Shown here: positions 1-9,254 of the stretch, in pieces
Position numbering within the stretch: position 1 is the stretch's first letter
Layout: each line of letters begins with the position of its first letter
NCBI GenBank assembly: GCA_020049465.1
Contig: JAIFKS010000019.1
Coordinates: 1 to 37,887 of the forward strand
Length of the DNA: 37,887 nt
Source: a bacterium
Lineage (GTDB): Bacteria > Krumholzibacteriota > Krumholzibacteriia > LZORAL124-64-63
Direction: 5' to 3'
The notes under the pieces: model-generated
Told to the model about the DNA's origin: nothing
What the model saw: only the letters and a program-made list of their open reading frames with translations
Databases searched by the model: none
Position numbers and translations under genes: made by a program

Positions 1-89
1 TCGGTGCGGGCGGCGAATTCGATCTGGGCCATGCGGATGACCGAGGGCTTGCGGGCGGCAAAATGGGCGGACAGCGTCGGGCCGGGCAT
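1..89 (-). CDS. Probable PLP-dependent aminotransferase, N-terminal fragment (runs off window)
   Basis: Only 29 codons are visible, reading leftwards from an ATG at 89-87. A GAAGGG ribosome site lies about 6 nt upstream, which supports this as a true start. The visible peptide contains [16 protein letters not shown]. The KPS-x-IR pattern near the N-terminus resembles the lead-in helix of class I/II fold-type I aminotransferases. No catalytic residue lies within the window, so the assignment rests on this short resemblance. The gene points away from hppA and is separated from it by the hppA terminator, so the two are not co-transcribed in an obvious way. It could be another protein class altogether. 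Confidence 0.35.
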   Translation of the reverse strand, partial: MPGPTLSAHFAARKPSVIRMAQIEFAART

Positions 90-275
90 GCTGCACCCTT
101 CGTTCGGACGCGCTGCGATTCCCCCGCGAACCGGGGACGAACGCGGCCATCGCGCGGTCGGTATTCGTGGTCCACGACCACGATCAACTGCCACGTGCCC
201 GGCACCGGACGGCCACCGTTCACGGGCACGACAATGTTGGGTCCCCTCGGCGCAGCGCGCAAATGGGAAAAGCGC

Positions 276-306
276 GACGGCCCGCTCCCCCGGGGAACGG
301 GCCGTC
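276..306 (-). terminator. Rho-independent terminator of the pyrophosphatase gene
   Basis: Nine bases, GACGGCCCG, pair perfectly with CGGGCCGTC, and a second inner stem TCCCC/GGGGA stacks on top. On the minus strand the hairpin is followed by TTTTCCCATTT. It begins 25 nt after the hppA stop codon at 331. The rest of 90-330 shows no gene; it contains a short dyad GTGGTC-cac-GACCAC at 167-181 of unknown meaning. Confidence 0.7.
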
Positions 307-330
307 GACTCCGCGGAGGCGCCGAACCGT

Positions 331-2364
<2,034 letters not shown>

Positions 2365-2405
2365 GCTTCATCCTCCCGCGGGGATTTCATCGGGTGGGCA
2401 AAATA

Positions 2406-2430
2406 GCAGACGCCCCCGAGGGGCGTCTGC
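2406..2430 (-). terminator. Perfect 11-bp hairpin between FKBP gene and hppA
   Basis: GCAGACGCCCC pairs without mismatch with GGGGCGTCTGC around a CGA loop. In the minus direction it is followed by TATTTTG. It lies about 104 nt beyond the FKBP stop and 42 nt before the hppA start codon. The simplest reading is a terminator for the FKBP gene. It could also be a leader hairpin of hppA, because the only promoter-like sequence I find for hppA (TTGCGG at 2475-2470, 17 nt, TAGAGT at 2452-2447) lies on its upstream side. Confidence 0.55.
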
Positions 2431-2446
2431 CCAGAAACAGCATGTA

Positions 2447-2475
2447 ACTCTACCAGATACACCGGGTTCCCGCAA
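2447..2475 (-). promoter_or_regulatory. Weak sigma-70-like promoter candidate for hppA
   Basis: On the minus strand TTGCGG is separated by 17 nt from TAGAGT. The match to consensus is modest (three of six and four of six). Transcription would start near 2440, so the 2406-2430 hairpin would form the first part of the hppA leader. Confidence 0.2.
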
Positions 2476-2533
2476 GCACCCAGCACGCTCCGGGCATATC
2501 CCTTGTCGCGCTTGCACTTGCGGCGGCCTCCGG

Positions 2534-3319
2534 TTACTTGCCGGCGATTTCCATCAACTCGACGTCGAACACCAGGTCGGCGTCCGGCGGGATCGGCCCA
2601 CCCGGGGTGCCGCTCTTGCCGTACCCCAGCACCGACGGGATGATCAGGCGGGCCTTGGTGCCCACCTTCATGCCGGTCAGCCCCGTGTCCCAGCCCGGGA
2701 TGACCATGCCGGCGCCCAGGGTGAAGCGGAACGGTTCGCCACGGTCCAGCGACGAGTCGAACTTTTCGCCCACGGCGCCATTGACCCAGAGCGAGCCGGT
2801 GTAGTGCACGGCGATCTGGTCACCGGGAGCCGCGACCGCGCCGGTACCTTCCTGCTGCACTTGCACGTCGACCTTGGGCAGCCCGACCAGCTGGATGTCG
2901 AAGATCAGCGTGGACTGGGCCGGAATCCGGGGCGGGCGACCTTCGGCGCCGTACGCCAGGTCCGGTCCGATGGTCAGCGTACGCTTGCCGCCGACCTTCA
3001 TGCCCACGAGACCCTTTTCCCAGCCGGGAATGATGACGCCGCTGCCGATGGGAAAGCCGATCGGCTCGCCGCGGTCCAGCGAACTGTCGAACTTGGTGCC
3101 GCGGACACCGTCGGTCTGCAGCCAGCCTGTGTAGTGGGCCTGGACATAGTCGCCGTTCTTCACCGCGTCGCCGGTGCCGACCAGCGAATCGACGTAGCTC
3201 AGTCCGGGCTCGAGCGTGATGGACGGCAACTCGGCCGCCTTTCCGCCGCCATTGCAGCCGGTCACGGCGACCAGCAGAACGGCGGTTACGGCCGCCACCG
3301 TCAGCATCGCTCTGGACAT
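2534..3319 (-). CDS. Tandem-domain FKBP-type peptidyl-prolyl isomerase lipoprotein
   Basis: The protein would catalyse cis-trans isomerisation of prolyl bonds in the periplasm. The 261-residue product begins with a lipoprotein signal ending in the lipobox VTGC (Cys22). Two FKBP domains follow, at about 33-145 and 147-260. Both carry the HYTG strand, the identical string KFDSSLDRGEP, the IPGW element and the GYG loop, so both could be active and look like an internal duplication. I chose the ATG at 3319 because AAAGGA lies about 5 nt upstream. An in-frame ATG two codons earlier sits directly on the Shine-Dalgarno, and the longer open frame starting at 3415 adds a non-signal-like extension. It is transcribed in the same direction as hppA, with a hairpin between them. 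Confidence 0.9.
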   Translation of the reverse strand: MSRAMLTVAAVTAVLLVAVTGCNGGGKAAELPSITLEPGLSYVDSLVGTGDAVKNGDYVQAHYTGWLQTDGVRGTKFDSSLDRGEPIGFPIGSGVIIPGWEKGLVGMKVGGKRTLTIGPDLAYGAEGRPPRIPAQSTLIFDIQLVGLPKVDVQVQQEGTGAVAAPGDQIAVHYTGSLWVNGAVGEKFDSSLDRGEPFRFTLGAGMVIPGWDTGLTGMKVGTKARLIIPSVLGYGKSGTPGGPIPPDADLVFDVELMEIAGK

Positions 3320-3477
3320 GGTCATCCTTTCAAGAGGAGGAAAGCGCCCGCGAGCCTCTGGCGGCGGGGGCCGGGTCATCGGGCGCAATGTGGCACATGC
3401 CCCGAAAGTTGGCAATCACCGGGTTGTGCCGCCGAGATTGTGTCCGGCCGCGCCGGCAATCGGCGCCGCCCTTGACC

Positions 3478-4917
3478 TCAGTGGCGGATCAGCCGGCGCA
3501 GGGGCGCCGCCACGCAGGCCGCATAGACCGCGGTGGCCATCAGAACCGGGAGCCAGGTTCCGGTTCCCGGTGCCGGCGACGGCGCCCCCCGGAGGATGAG
3601 CACCATGAGCGCCGCTCCGGCGGCCACCGCCAGCCAGGAAGCCCGACAGCGGCGGTCGAACCAGCGACGGCTGACCAGGCCCATCGCCCCCAACAGCGTC
3701 GCATGACCGGCCATCATCGCCCACGCCGCCCCGGGCGCGCCCCAGCGGGGAATCAGGAGCACATGGGCCGCCACCGCCACGACGGCCGCCAGCGCCTGCG
3801 GACGCAGCCCGTCACGCTGCCGGCCGACCGCCAGCAGCGCGCCGCCCAGGAACCAGCCCAGCGCCAGCAGGACGTAGCTGCCCATCAGGACGCGGAAGAC
3901 GGGGGCGGCCTCCGTGTAGCGACCGCCGTACAGCAGCGCCAGGATCTGGGGCGCCCGCGCCGCCGCGAGCACCGCCACCGGCACCAGAACGGCCAGGACC
4001 ACCGTGAACAGGGACTGGACGCGCGATCCCCAGGCCGGAGCGCGCTCACCGTCGGGTCCGGCCGCCAGACGCGACAGCCGGGGCAGAAGTGCCTTCCAGA
4101 GCACCTCCATCGCCACCACGATGAGGAATCCCACCTTGGCGGCGGCCGCGTAGACACCCGCCACCGCGGGTACCGACAGGATGCCCAACAGGATCAGGTC
4201 ACTGTTGATCAGCACGCGCATCAGCAGCAACGAGCCGCCCAGCGGAGCCGCCTCGCCCAGCCGCCGTCCCCACACCGCGCGGGGAGCCCGAACAGGACGC
4301 ACCCAGCCCCCCAGCCAGCGCCGCAGCGCCGGCGCCGCGGCCACGCTGCCGGCGGCGAAGGAAACCAGGTACATCAGGGGCACCCAGCGGTAGCCCGGCC
4401 AGGCAGCCACCCCGTCCAGGACCGGCAGTGCGGCGATCACCAGTGCCGCGTAGACCGCGCTGGCCGTCACCTTGGCCAGACCGGCGGCGGGCATGCGCTC
4501 GAGACCCGTGGCCAGCCACTCGAGGGCGAACACCTGCGGAACGACCATCAGCAGGTAGAGACGGAACAGGGTGGGATCGGCCCGATAGAACGGGAACAGC
4601 GGCAGCAGCGCCAGCCCGAGCGCCAGGACCGCCGCCGCCAGTACGGCCAGGAGCCCCTGGTGGGCGCGTGCGTAGTCGAGGACCGCGGCGGGAGTCCGCA
4701 GGCGCGCCACGTCGCGCACGCCCAGCGAGAACAGCCCCCACTCCGCGGCGATCATCGCGTAGGCCGACACGGCGACACCCACCTGGACCAGACCGAACTG
4801 GTGGTCGCCGAGTTTACGGGCCAGGATCACCAGCGCCAGCAGGTTGAGCCCCTGCGCCGCGACCTGGGCTCCCGCCAGGAGGCCCAGGTCGTGGATGAGG
4901 CTGCGGCTACCGCGCAC
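3478..4917 (-). CDS. Polysaccharide flippase of the MOP superfamily (Wzx-like)
   Basis: This is a 479-residue, very hydrophobic protein with about 12-14 predicted membrane segments. The N-terminal pattern (a Gly/Ala-rich first helix, then LVILARKLGDHQFGLVQV) is typical of Wzx/RfbX-type exporters, in which a residue pattern like 'ARxLGxxxFG' follows the first helix. Such proteins move undecaprenyl-linked saccharides across the inner membrane. The gene starts 21 nt after the Wzz-like gene, which supports a role in export of a surface polysaccharide. The start is GTG at 4917; no clear Shine-Dalgarno precedes it, so translation may be coupled to the upstream gene. No glycosyltransferase or polymerase is next to it, so the exported glycan is unknown. 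Confidence 0.82.
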   Translation of the reverse strand: MRGSRSLIHDLGLLAGAQVAAQGLNLLALVILARKLGDHQFGLVQVGVAVSAYAMIAAEWGLFSLGVRDVARLRTPAAVLDYARAHQGLLAVLAAAVLALGLALLPLFPFYRADPTLFRLYLLMVVPQVFALEWLATGLERMPAAGLAKVTASAVYAALVIAALPVLDGVAAWPGYRWVPLMYLVSFAAGSVAAAPALRRWLGGWVRPVRAPRAVWGRRLGEAAPLGGSLLLMRVLINSDLILLGILSVPAVAGVYAAAAKVGFLIVVAMEVLWKALLPRLSRLAAGPDGERAPAWGSRVQSLFTVVLAVLVPVAVLAAARAPQILALLYGGRYTEAAPVFRVLMGSYVLLALGWFLGGALLAVGRQRDGLRPQALAAVVAVAAHVLLIPRWGAPGAAWAMMAGHATLLGAMGLVSRRWFDRRCRASWLAVAAGAALMVLILRGAPSPAPGTGTWLPVLMATAVYAACVAAPLRRLIRH

Positions 4918-4938
4918 GGACGCCGCGGCGCGCCGTGG

Positions 4939-6264
4939 TCACGCCGAACGCCGCGGCGCCAGGATGACCGCACGGTTGTTCACGAAGTACTCCCAGCCGA
5001 GCGCCAGCGCCATGCCGCCGCACAGCCCCATGATGGTCAGGATGGCGGCGGCACGCGCCTTGCGCGGCCGCACGGGCTTTTCGGAAACCGTGACGGGGCC
5101 GACCCGCTGCAACGGCGACACCAGATCGAGCTTCGTCTTCTGGCCTTCCCAGTCCGCCTGCAGGAGTGCGCGCTCGCGCGGCAGATCCCGGTCCAGGATG
5201 ATCTGCAGGTCGAGGATCTTCTGTTCGATGTCCGCCTGCTTCTTGGCCATCTCGATCTCCAGCACCAGGCGCAGTCGCCGCATCTCCAGATCATTGGCCG
5301 TGATCACGGCGGCCAGACTGTCGGCGCGCACGCCGGCGTTGACGGCGCCCTGCGAGATCCGGTTCACCGTTCCCAGCAGTTCGCCGGCACGGCCCGCCTG
5401 CTCCCGGCTGGCGGTCTGCATCAGCACTTCGGACACGGGGCCGGCGCCCTCGCCCGCCGCCAGGCCGCCGCCGGTCGACTGTTCGGTCCGCATCGTGATC
5501 TCGAGCAGCTTCTCGGCCTCGACCACGCGCGCCCGCGAGGCGACGGACTCGTTCCGCAGTTCGGTGACCGCACGGCCGCGCCACGCGTTCTCTTCCTTCA
5601 ACCGCATCAGGTCGAGCTCGACGCCCTGCCGCTCCATGCCCACCATCGTCAACTCACGCTTGTGCTCTTCGATGCGCAGCAGCGTGCGCTCCCGCTCCGC
5701 GTCCAGCTTCAACATGTCCTGAGTCAGGCGCTCCATGGCGAGCCGCGCATTGCGCGCCGTCAGATGCAGGCTGCTCCCCAGGGAATCCTGGCGCGCCTGC
5801 TGATTGTAGGCTTCGATGCCCTGGTCCAGCAGATCGCGGGCGCGTTCCGGTGTGCGCGAGAGGTTGGTCAGCGTGACGACATCGCCGCCCTGCACGAAAT
5901 TGAGGCTGGGCACGAACTCGGCGTTGATGATCGGCGCTCCCCGCAGATCGGCGAACTCCTCCATCGTCTGGAATTCCCGCCAATACAACCGCTTGTCGAA
6001 CCAGCCGACGATGTCCTCGAGCGCCGTCTCGCGGATCGGACCGCCCTCGGCACTGTAGGCCACGATGCCCGGCCGCACCTGCGCCGTGGCCCTGTAGAGC
6101 GGCTTGACGATGATGCCGTAGGCGATGCCCGCGACGATCCCCAGCGCGGCGACCCCGAGCACCACCGCCCGCCTCAGGTACAGAATGTTCAGCACGCTGC
6201 CGACGGACAGCAGACCCGGCCTCGAGGCGGGCTCCACCACATGCGGATCCGGTTGCAAGGACAT
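4939..6264 (-). CDS. Wzz/GNVR-type chain-length or polysaccharide export co-protein
   Basis: The 441-residue protein has the layout of Wzz-type polysaccharide co-polymerases. There is an N-terminal membrane helix (about 29-52, AVVLGVAALGIVAGIAYGI), a large periplasmic region rich in charged heptad-like sequence (about 150-370, probable coiled coil), and a second membrane helix near the C-terminus preceded by a Pro/Arg-rich segment VSEKPVRPRKARAAAI. No Walker motifs follow, so it lacks the fused BY-kinase found in some relatives. I place the start at the ATG at 6264, just 7 nt after the fumarase beta stop, with GGGAG immediately upstream. The open frame extends to 6339 but that part overlaps fumarase. 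The flippase follows 21 nt downstream. Function in glycan export is inferred from fold and neighbour. Confidence 0.75.
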   Translation of the reverse strand: MSLQPDPHVVEPASRPGLLSVGSVLNILYLRRAVVLGVAALGIVAGIAYGIIVKPLYRATAQVRPGIVAYSAEGGPIRETALEDIVGWFDKRLYWREFQTMEEFADLRGAPIINAEFVPSLNFVQGGDVVTLTNLSRTPERARDLLDQGIEAYNQQARQDSLGSSLHLTARNARLAMERLTQDMLKLDAERERTLLRIEEHKRELTMVGMERQGVELDLMRLKEENAWRGRAVTELRNESVASRARVVEAEKLLEITMRTEQSTGGGLAAGEGAGPVSEVLMQTASREQAGRAGELLGTVNRISQGAVNAGVRADSLAAVITANDLEMRRLRLVLEIEMAKKQADIEQKILDLQIILDRDLPRERALLQADWEGQKTKLDLVSPLQRVGPVTVSEKPVRPRKARAAAILTIMGLCGGMALALGWEYFVNNRAVILAPRRSA

Positions 6265-6271
6265 ACTCCCG

Positions 6272-6838
6272 TCAGCCGAGCAGCTGTTTGAGTTTCTCGC
6301 TGGACGCCGCCAGCACCTGGGCGTGCAGGGACTGGCCATGCGAGTCCATCGTCACCACGGCCGGGAAACGGTCGACCTGGAACTCCCAGATCGCCTCCGG
6401 CGAACCGAACTTCTCGGCGAAGTGGACGCCCTTGACCGCGACCACGCGTTCGGCCAACACCTGCGCGGCGCCGCCGACGGCGTGCAGGTAGACCGCGCCC
6501 ACCTTCTGACAGTACTGAAGCGTCTTGGCGCCCATGCCGCCCTTGCCGATGACCGCGCGGATGCCGTACTGCTCCATCAGCGGGCCCTGGTAGGGTTCCT
6601 CGCGGATGCTGGTGGTCGGGCCGGCGGCCTTGACCACCCACTTGCCGTCCTCTTTGACCACCACGGGCCCGCAGTGGTAGATGATGCTGTCCTTCAGGTC
6701 CACCGGCGGCTTGCCGCCGTCGTGAAGGTACTTGTGAACAGCGTCGCGACCGGTGTAGATCACGCCTGTGACCTCGACCATGTCGCCGACGCGCAGCGAA
6801 CGGATCTTCGCTTCGGTGAACGGGGCTTCCAGCAGCAT
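6272..6838 (-). CDS. Class I fumarate hydratase, beta (C-terminal) subunit
   Basis: The 188-residue protein corresponds to the C-terminal domain of iron-sulfur class I fumarases, which in this group is a separate subunit. It carries the YHCGPVVV segment, the AAGPTTSIREE loop and the VIGKGGMG motif of the family. With the alpha subunit it converts fumarate and water to malate in the TCA cycle. L(+)-tartrate dehydratase subunits have the same architecture and cannot be excluded from sequence alone, though the complete two-subunit fumarase is the common case. It starts 12 nt after the alpha stop (GGAGGCT just before the ATG) and is followed 7 nt later by the Wzz-like gene. Confidence 0.88.
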   Translation of the reverse strand: MLLEAPFTEAKIRSLRVGDMVEVTGVIYTGRDAVHKYLHDGGKPPVDLKDSIIYHCGPVVVKEDGKWVVKAAGPTTSIREEPYQGPLMEQYGIRAVIGKGGMGAKTLQYCQKVGAVYLHAVGGAAQVLAERVVAVKGVHFAEKFGSPEAIWEFQVDRFPAVVTMDSHGQSLHAQVLAASSEKLKQLLG

Positions 6839-6850
6839 GATTCCAGCCTC

Positions 6851-7741
6851 CTAGGACGCGTAGAGCCAGCGCGTGATGCGCCCGCCCTCCGAAAGCACGA
6901 AACCGTTGCGCCGGAAAGCCCAGCACATGTACGCGATCGAGACGAAGAACGACGCCGGCACCCGGTTGCGGTGGGTGATCTTCACGCCCAGCAGCGTCGT
7001 GGCGCCGCCGAAGCCCATGGGGCCGATGCCCAGCGTGTTCGCTTCCTTCATGATCCGCTTCTCGAGCTTGGCCAGGCGCGGGTCCTCGTTGACGTCGTCC
7101 AGTTCGCGGAACAGCGTTTCCTTGGCCGCGATGTAGCCGGTGCCGCGATCCCCGCCGACACAGACGCCCAGGATGCCGGGGCCGCAGCCCTTGCCCTGCG
7201 CCTGCAGCACGCCGTCCAGCACGCAGCGGCGCACGCCTTCCAGGTCACGGTCGGCGCCCAGACGCGTGTCCGGCAGGCTGTACTGCGTGCTGGTGTTCTC
7301 GCAGCCGCCGCCCTTGAGCATCATGCGCACCGACAGCGAACGGCCCGAGCCCTGGTGGAAGTGGTAGGACGGGCTGCCCGGGCCCAGATTGTCGCCGGTG
7401 TTGTGCCCGGTGATCGAGTCGACGGAGTTCTGCCGCAGATAGCCGACCTTGGTGGCCTCGGCCACCGCCTTGTCGCACGCCCTGCGGAAGGTTTTCTCGT
7501 CGCACCATTTCGGCAGGTCGACGTAGACGATGATGGTCCCGGTGTCCTGGCACAGGGGCTGGGACTTCTCCTTGGCCATGAGAATGTTGTCGCGGATCAC
7601 CTCGAGCGCGTACCAGGCGTTGGAGCCTGACTCCTCGCGACGGGCGCCCGCTTCGACCGCGCGCACGACATCGGACGGCAGTTCGGCCGAAGTGCGGCGG
7701 ATCAGTTCGAGCAGGTTCTTCTGCAGTACCCTGGCGTCCAT
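6851..7741 (-). CDS. Class I fumarate hydratase, alpha (N-terminal, Fe-S) subunit
   Basis: The 296-residue protein holds the three cysteines expected to bind the catalytic [4Fe-4S] cluster: Cys64 in PLCQDTG, Cys147 in KGGGCEN and Cys194 in GVCVGGDR. The ITGHNTGDNLGPGSP and GPMGFGGATTLLGVKI segments are also typical of the family. It works with the beta subunit encoded directly downstream. The ATG at 7741 has AAGGAG 6 nt upstream, and a strong sigma-70-type promoter lies about 60 bases before the start codon. The oxygen-sensitive two-subunit class I enzyme is common in anaerobes and in many deep-branching bacteria. The pairing with polysaccharide export genes in one transcript is unusual. Confidence 0.9.
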   Translation of the reverse strand: MDARVLQKNLLELIRRTSAELPSDVVRAVEAGARREESGSNAWYALEVIRDNILMAKEKSQPLCQDTGTIIVYVDLPKWCDEKTFRRACDKAVAEATKVGYLRQNSVDSITGHNTGDNLGPGSPSYHFHQGSGRSLSVRMMLKGGGCENTSTQYSLPDTRLGADRDLEGVRRCVLDGVLQAQGKGCGPGILGVCVGGDRGTGYIAAKETLFRELDDVNEDPRLAKLEKRIMKEANTLGIGPMGFGGATTLLGVKITHRNRVPASFFVSIAYMCWAFRRNGFVLSEGGRITRWLYAS

Positions 7742-7798
7742 GGGCGCTCCTTGGCGGTGATGGAACGGGTGGGAACCGGGCCCGCGGCCCAGGTGCCG

Positions 7799-7827
7799 AT
7801 AGTAGCCCCACCCCCGCGGGCGGTCAA
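7799..7827 (-). promoter_or_regulatory. Sigma-70-type promoter of the fumarase-Wzz-flippase unit
   Basis: On the minus strand TTGACC (7827-7822) is followed after exactly 17 nt by TACTAT (7804-7799). Each hexamer matches the consensus at five of six positions. The expected transcription start is near 7792, giving a leader of about 50 nt before the fumarase alpha ATG at 7741. Confidence 0.6.
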
Positions 7828-7860
7828 CCGCGCGAGCGGCCCCCGCCGGCCGCTTCGGAG

Positions 7861-7889
7861 GTGACCGGGGGCCCTTCGCGGGTTATCCT
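7861..7889 (+). promoter_or_regulatory. Promoter candidate for the saccharopine-dehydrogenase-family gene
   Basis: GTGACC and TATCCT are spaced by 17 nt, each matching the consensus at four of six positions. Transcription would start near 7896, 47 nt ahead of the ATG at 7943. It diverges from the fumarase promoter, with the two -35 elements about 34 nt apart. Confidence 0.35.
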
Positions 7890-7942
7890 GGGGACACGGC
7901 GGCACCGATCCGCCGGGCACCCGTGACCCCCCGGAGAGCCTC

Positions 7943-9115
7943 ATGAAGTACCTGCTTCTCGGAGCCGGCCTGCAGGGCACGGCCATCGCCCACGACCTGC
8001 TGCGGCATGCCCAGGGCACGACCGCGCTGACGGCCGTCGATTCGGACGGCGATGGGCTCGAACGCCTGGCCGCGCGCTGCGCCGACCCCCGCCTCCGTTG
8101 CCTCCACGGCTACGTGCAGGACCAGGCCTTTCTGGCCCCTTTGATGAAGGACGCCGATGTCGTCATCAGCGCGGTCAACTACTGGTACAACGCGCCGTTG
8201 GCGGCCCAGGCCGTCGAACAGCGGGCCCACTTCCTGGATCTGGGCGGCAACAACGATGTCGTGGCCCGGGAATTCGCCCTGGACGCCCGCGCCCGCCAGA
8301 TGGGCGTGGCCGTGGTGCCCGACTGCGGCCTGGCCCCGGGACTGGCCGGCATCCTCGGCTACTGGCTGACCACCCGTCTGGAGAAGGTCGCGGCGCTGCG
8401 CCTGCGCGTGGGCGGCCTGCCGCTGCAGCCGCAACCGCCGATGAACTACAAGATCGTTTTCTCGGTCGAGGGGCTGATCAACGAATACGTCGAGCCGGCG
8501 GTGGTCATCCGGGGCGGGCGGCTGGACACGGTCCCGTCGCTCAGCGAGTTGGAAACGCTCACCTTCCCCGAGCCCTTCGGCGAACTCGAGGCGTTCCAGA
8601 CCAGCGGCGGCACCTCCACCCTACCGCGCACGCTGGCCGGGCGCGTGCCCGATCTGGACTACAAGACCATCCGCTACAAGGGCCATTGCGCCCAGTTCCG
8701 CCTGCTGCACGAACTGGGCCTGACCGACGATCGGCCGCTGGCCTTCCCCGGCGGCGAGGTCAGTCCCCGGCAGATGCTGGCCAACCGGCTCAAACTGAAG
8801 CTGGATCTGCCCGGACCCGACGCGGTGCTGGTGCTGGTGGTGGCCGAGGGCTGGGACGCCGCCGGACAGCCGAAGCGCCTGGCGGTCCGCATCATCGACC
8901 GCCACGACGAAGCCACCGGCCTGTCGGCCATGATGCGGATGACCGGCTTCCCGGCGGCCATCATCGCGCGCATGCTGGCGGCAGGCCAGATCGACGCCGT
9001 CGGCGCCTGCTGCCAGGAACTGATCGTGCCGGGCCAGGACATGGCCTCCGAACTGCGGCGTCGCGGCATCGACCTGGTGGAGATCGATGGACGCCCGGAC
9101 GAACCGTTCGGGTGA
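7943..9115 (+). CDS. Saccharopine dehydrogenase family oxidoreductase (lysine 6-dehydrogenase-like)
   Basis: The 390-residue protein starts directly with a Rossmann motif, LLLGAGLQGTAIAHDLL (4-20), for NAD(P) binding. Conserved family segments follow: ADVVISAVNYWYN, HFLDLGGNNDVV and DCGLAPGLAGILG. The overall sequence is closest in style to the short saccharopine dehydrogenase or L-lysine 6-dehydrogenase branch rather than to the long fungal enzyme. The likely reaction is NAD(P)-linked oxidation or reduction at an amino-acid C-N bond. No lysine-pathway gene is adjacent, so the substrate is undetermined. ATG at 7943 has GGAG 6 nt upstream. A hairpin with a short T-run lies just after the stop. 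Confidence 0.82.
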   Translation: MKYLLLGAGLQGTAIAHDLLRHAQGTTALTAVDSDGDGLERLAARCADPRLRCLHGYVQDQAFLAPLMKDADVVISAVNYWYNAPLAAQAVEQRAHFLDLGGNNDVVAREFALDARARQMGVAVVPDCGLAPGLAGILGYWLTTRLEKVAALRLRVGGLPLQPQPPMNYKIVFSVEGLINEYVEPAVVIRGGRLDTVPSLSELETLTFPEPFGELEAFQTSGGTSTLPRTLAGRVPDLDYKTIRYKGHCAQFRLLHELGLTDDRPLAFPGGEVSPRQMLANRLKLKLDLPGPDAVLVLVVAEGWDAAGQPKRLAVRIIDRHDEATGLSAMMRMTGFPAAIIARMLAAGQIDAVGACCQELIVPGQDMASELRRRGIDLVEIDGRPDEPFG

Positions 9116-9123
9116 CCCGGGTC

Positions 9124-9143
9124 CGCCCGCGCCGGGCGATTTT
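9124..9143 (+). terminator. Short terminator after the saccharopine-dehydrogenase-family gene
   Basis: CGCCCG pairs with CGGGCG around a CGC loop and is followed by ATTTTCC. It starts 8 nt after the stop codon. The stem is only 6 bp, so termination may be partial. Confidence 0.45.
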
Positions 9144-9254
9144 CCGCGAACCTTTCGGCCGCCGCGGCCGTAGCACGTCCGGCCCGGTGTGGCGGCCATG
9201 TACCGCGATCGACGGCCGGAGCCGACGTCACCCCACGATCCCGGAGGACGACCC

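Noticed and set aside
3450..3466. GCGCCG/CGGCGC hairpin after the flippase gene as a terminator
   Set aside because: The stem is only 6 bp, with no T-run after it on the minus strand. Such pairings are common by chance at this GC content.
3388..6291. Open frame of 967 codons opposite the flippase and Wzz-like genes
   Set aside because: It is rich in Gln, His and Arg, has no motif and no ribosome site, and mirrors two well-supported genes.
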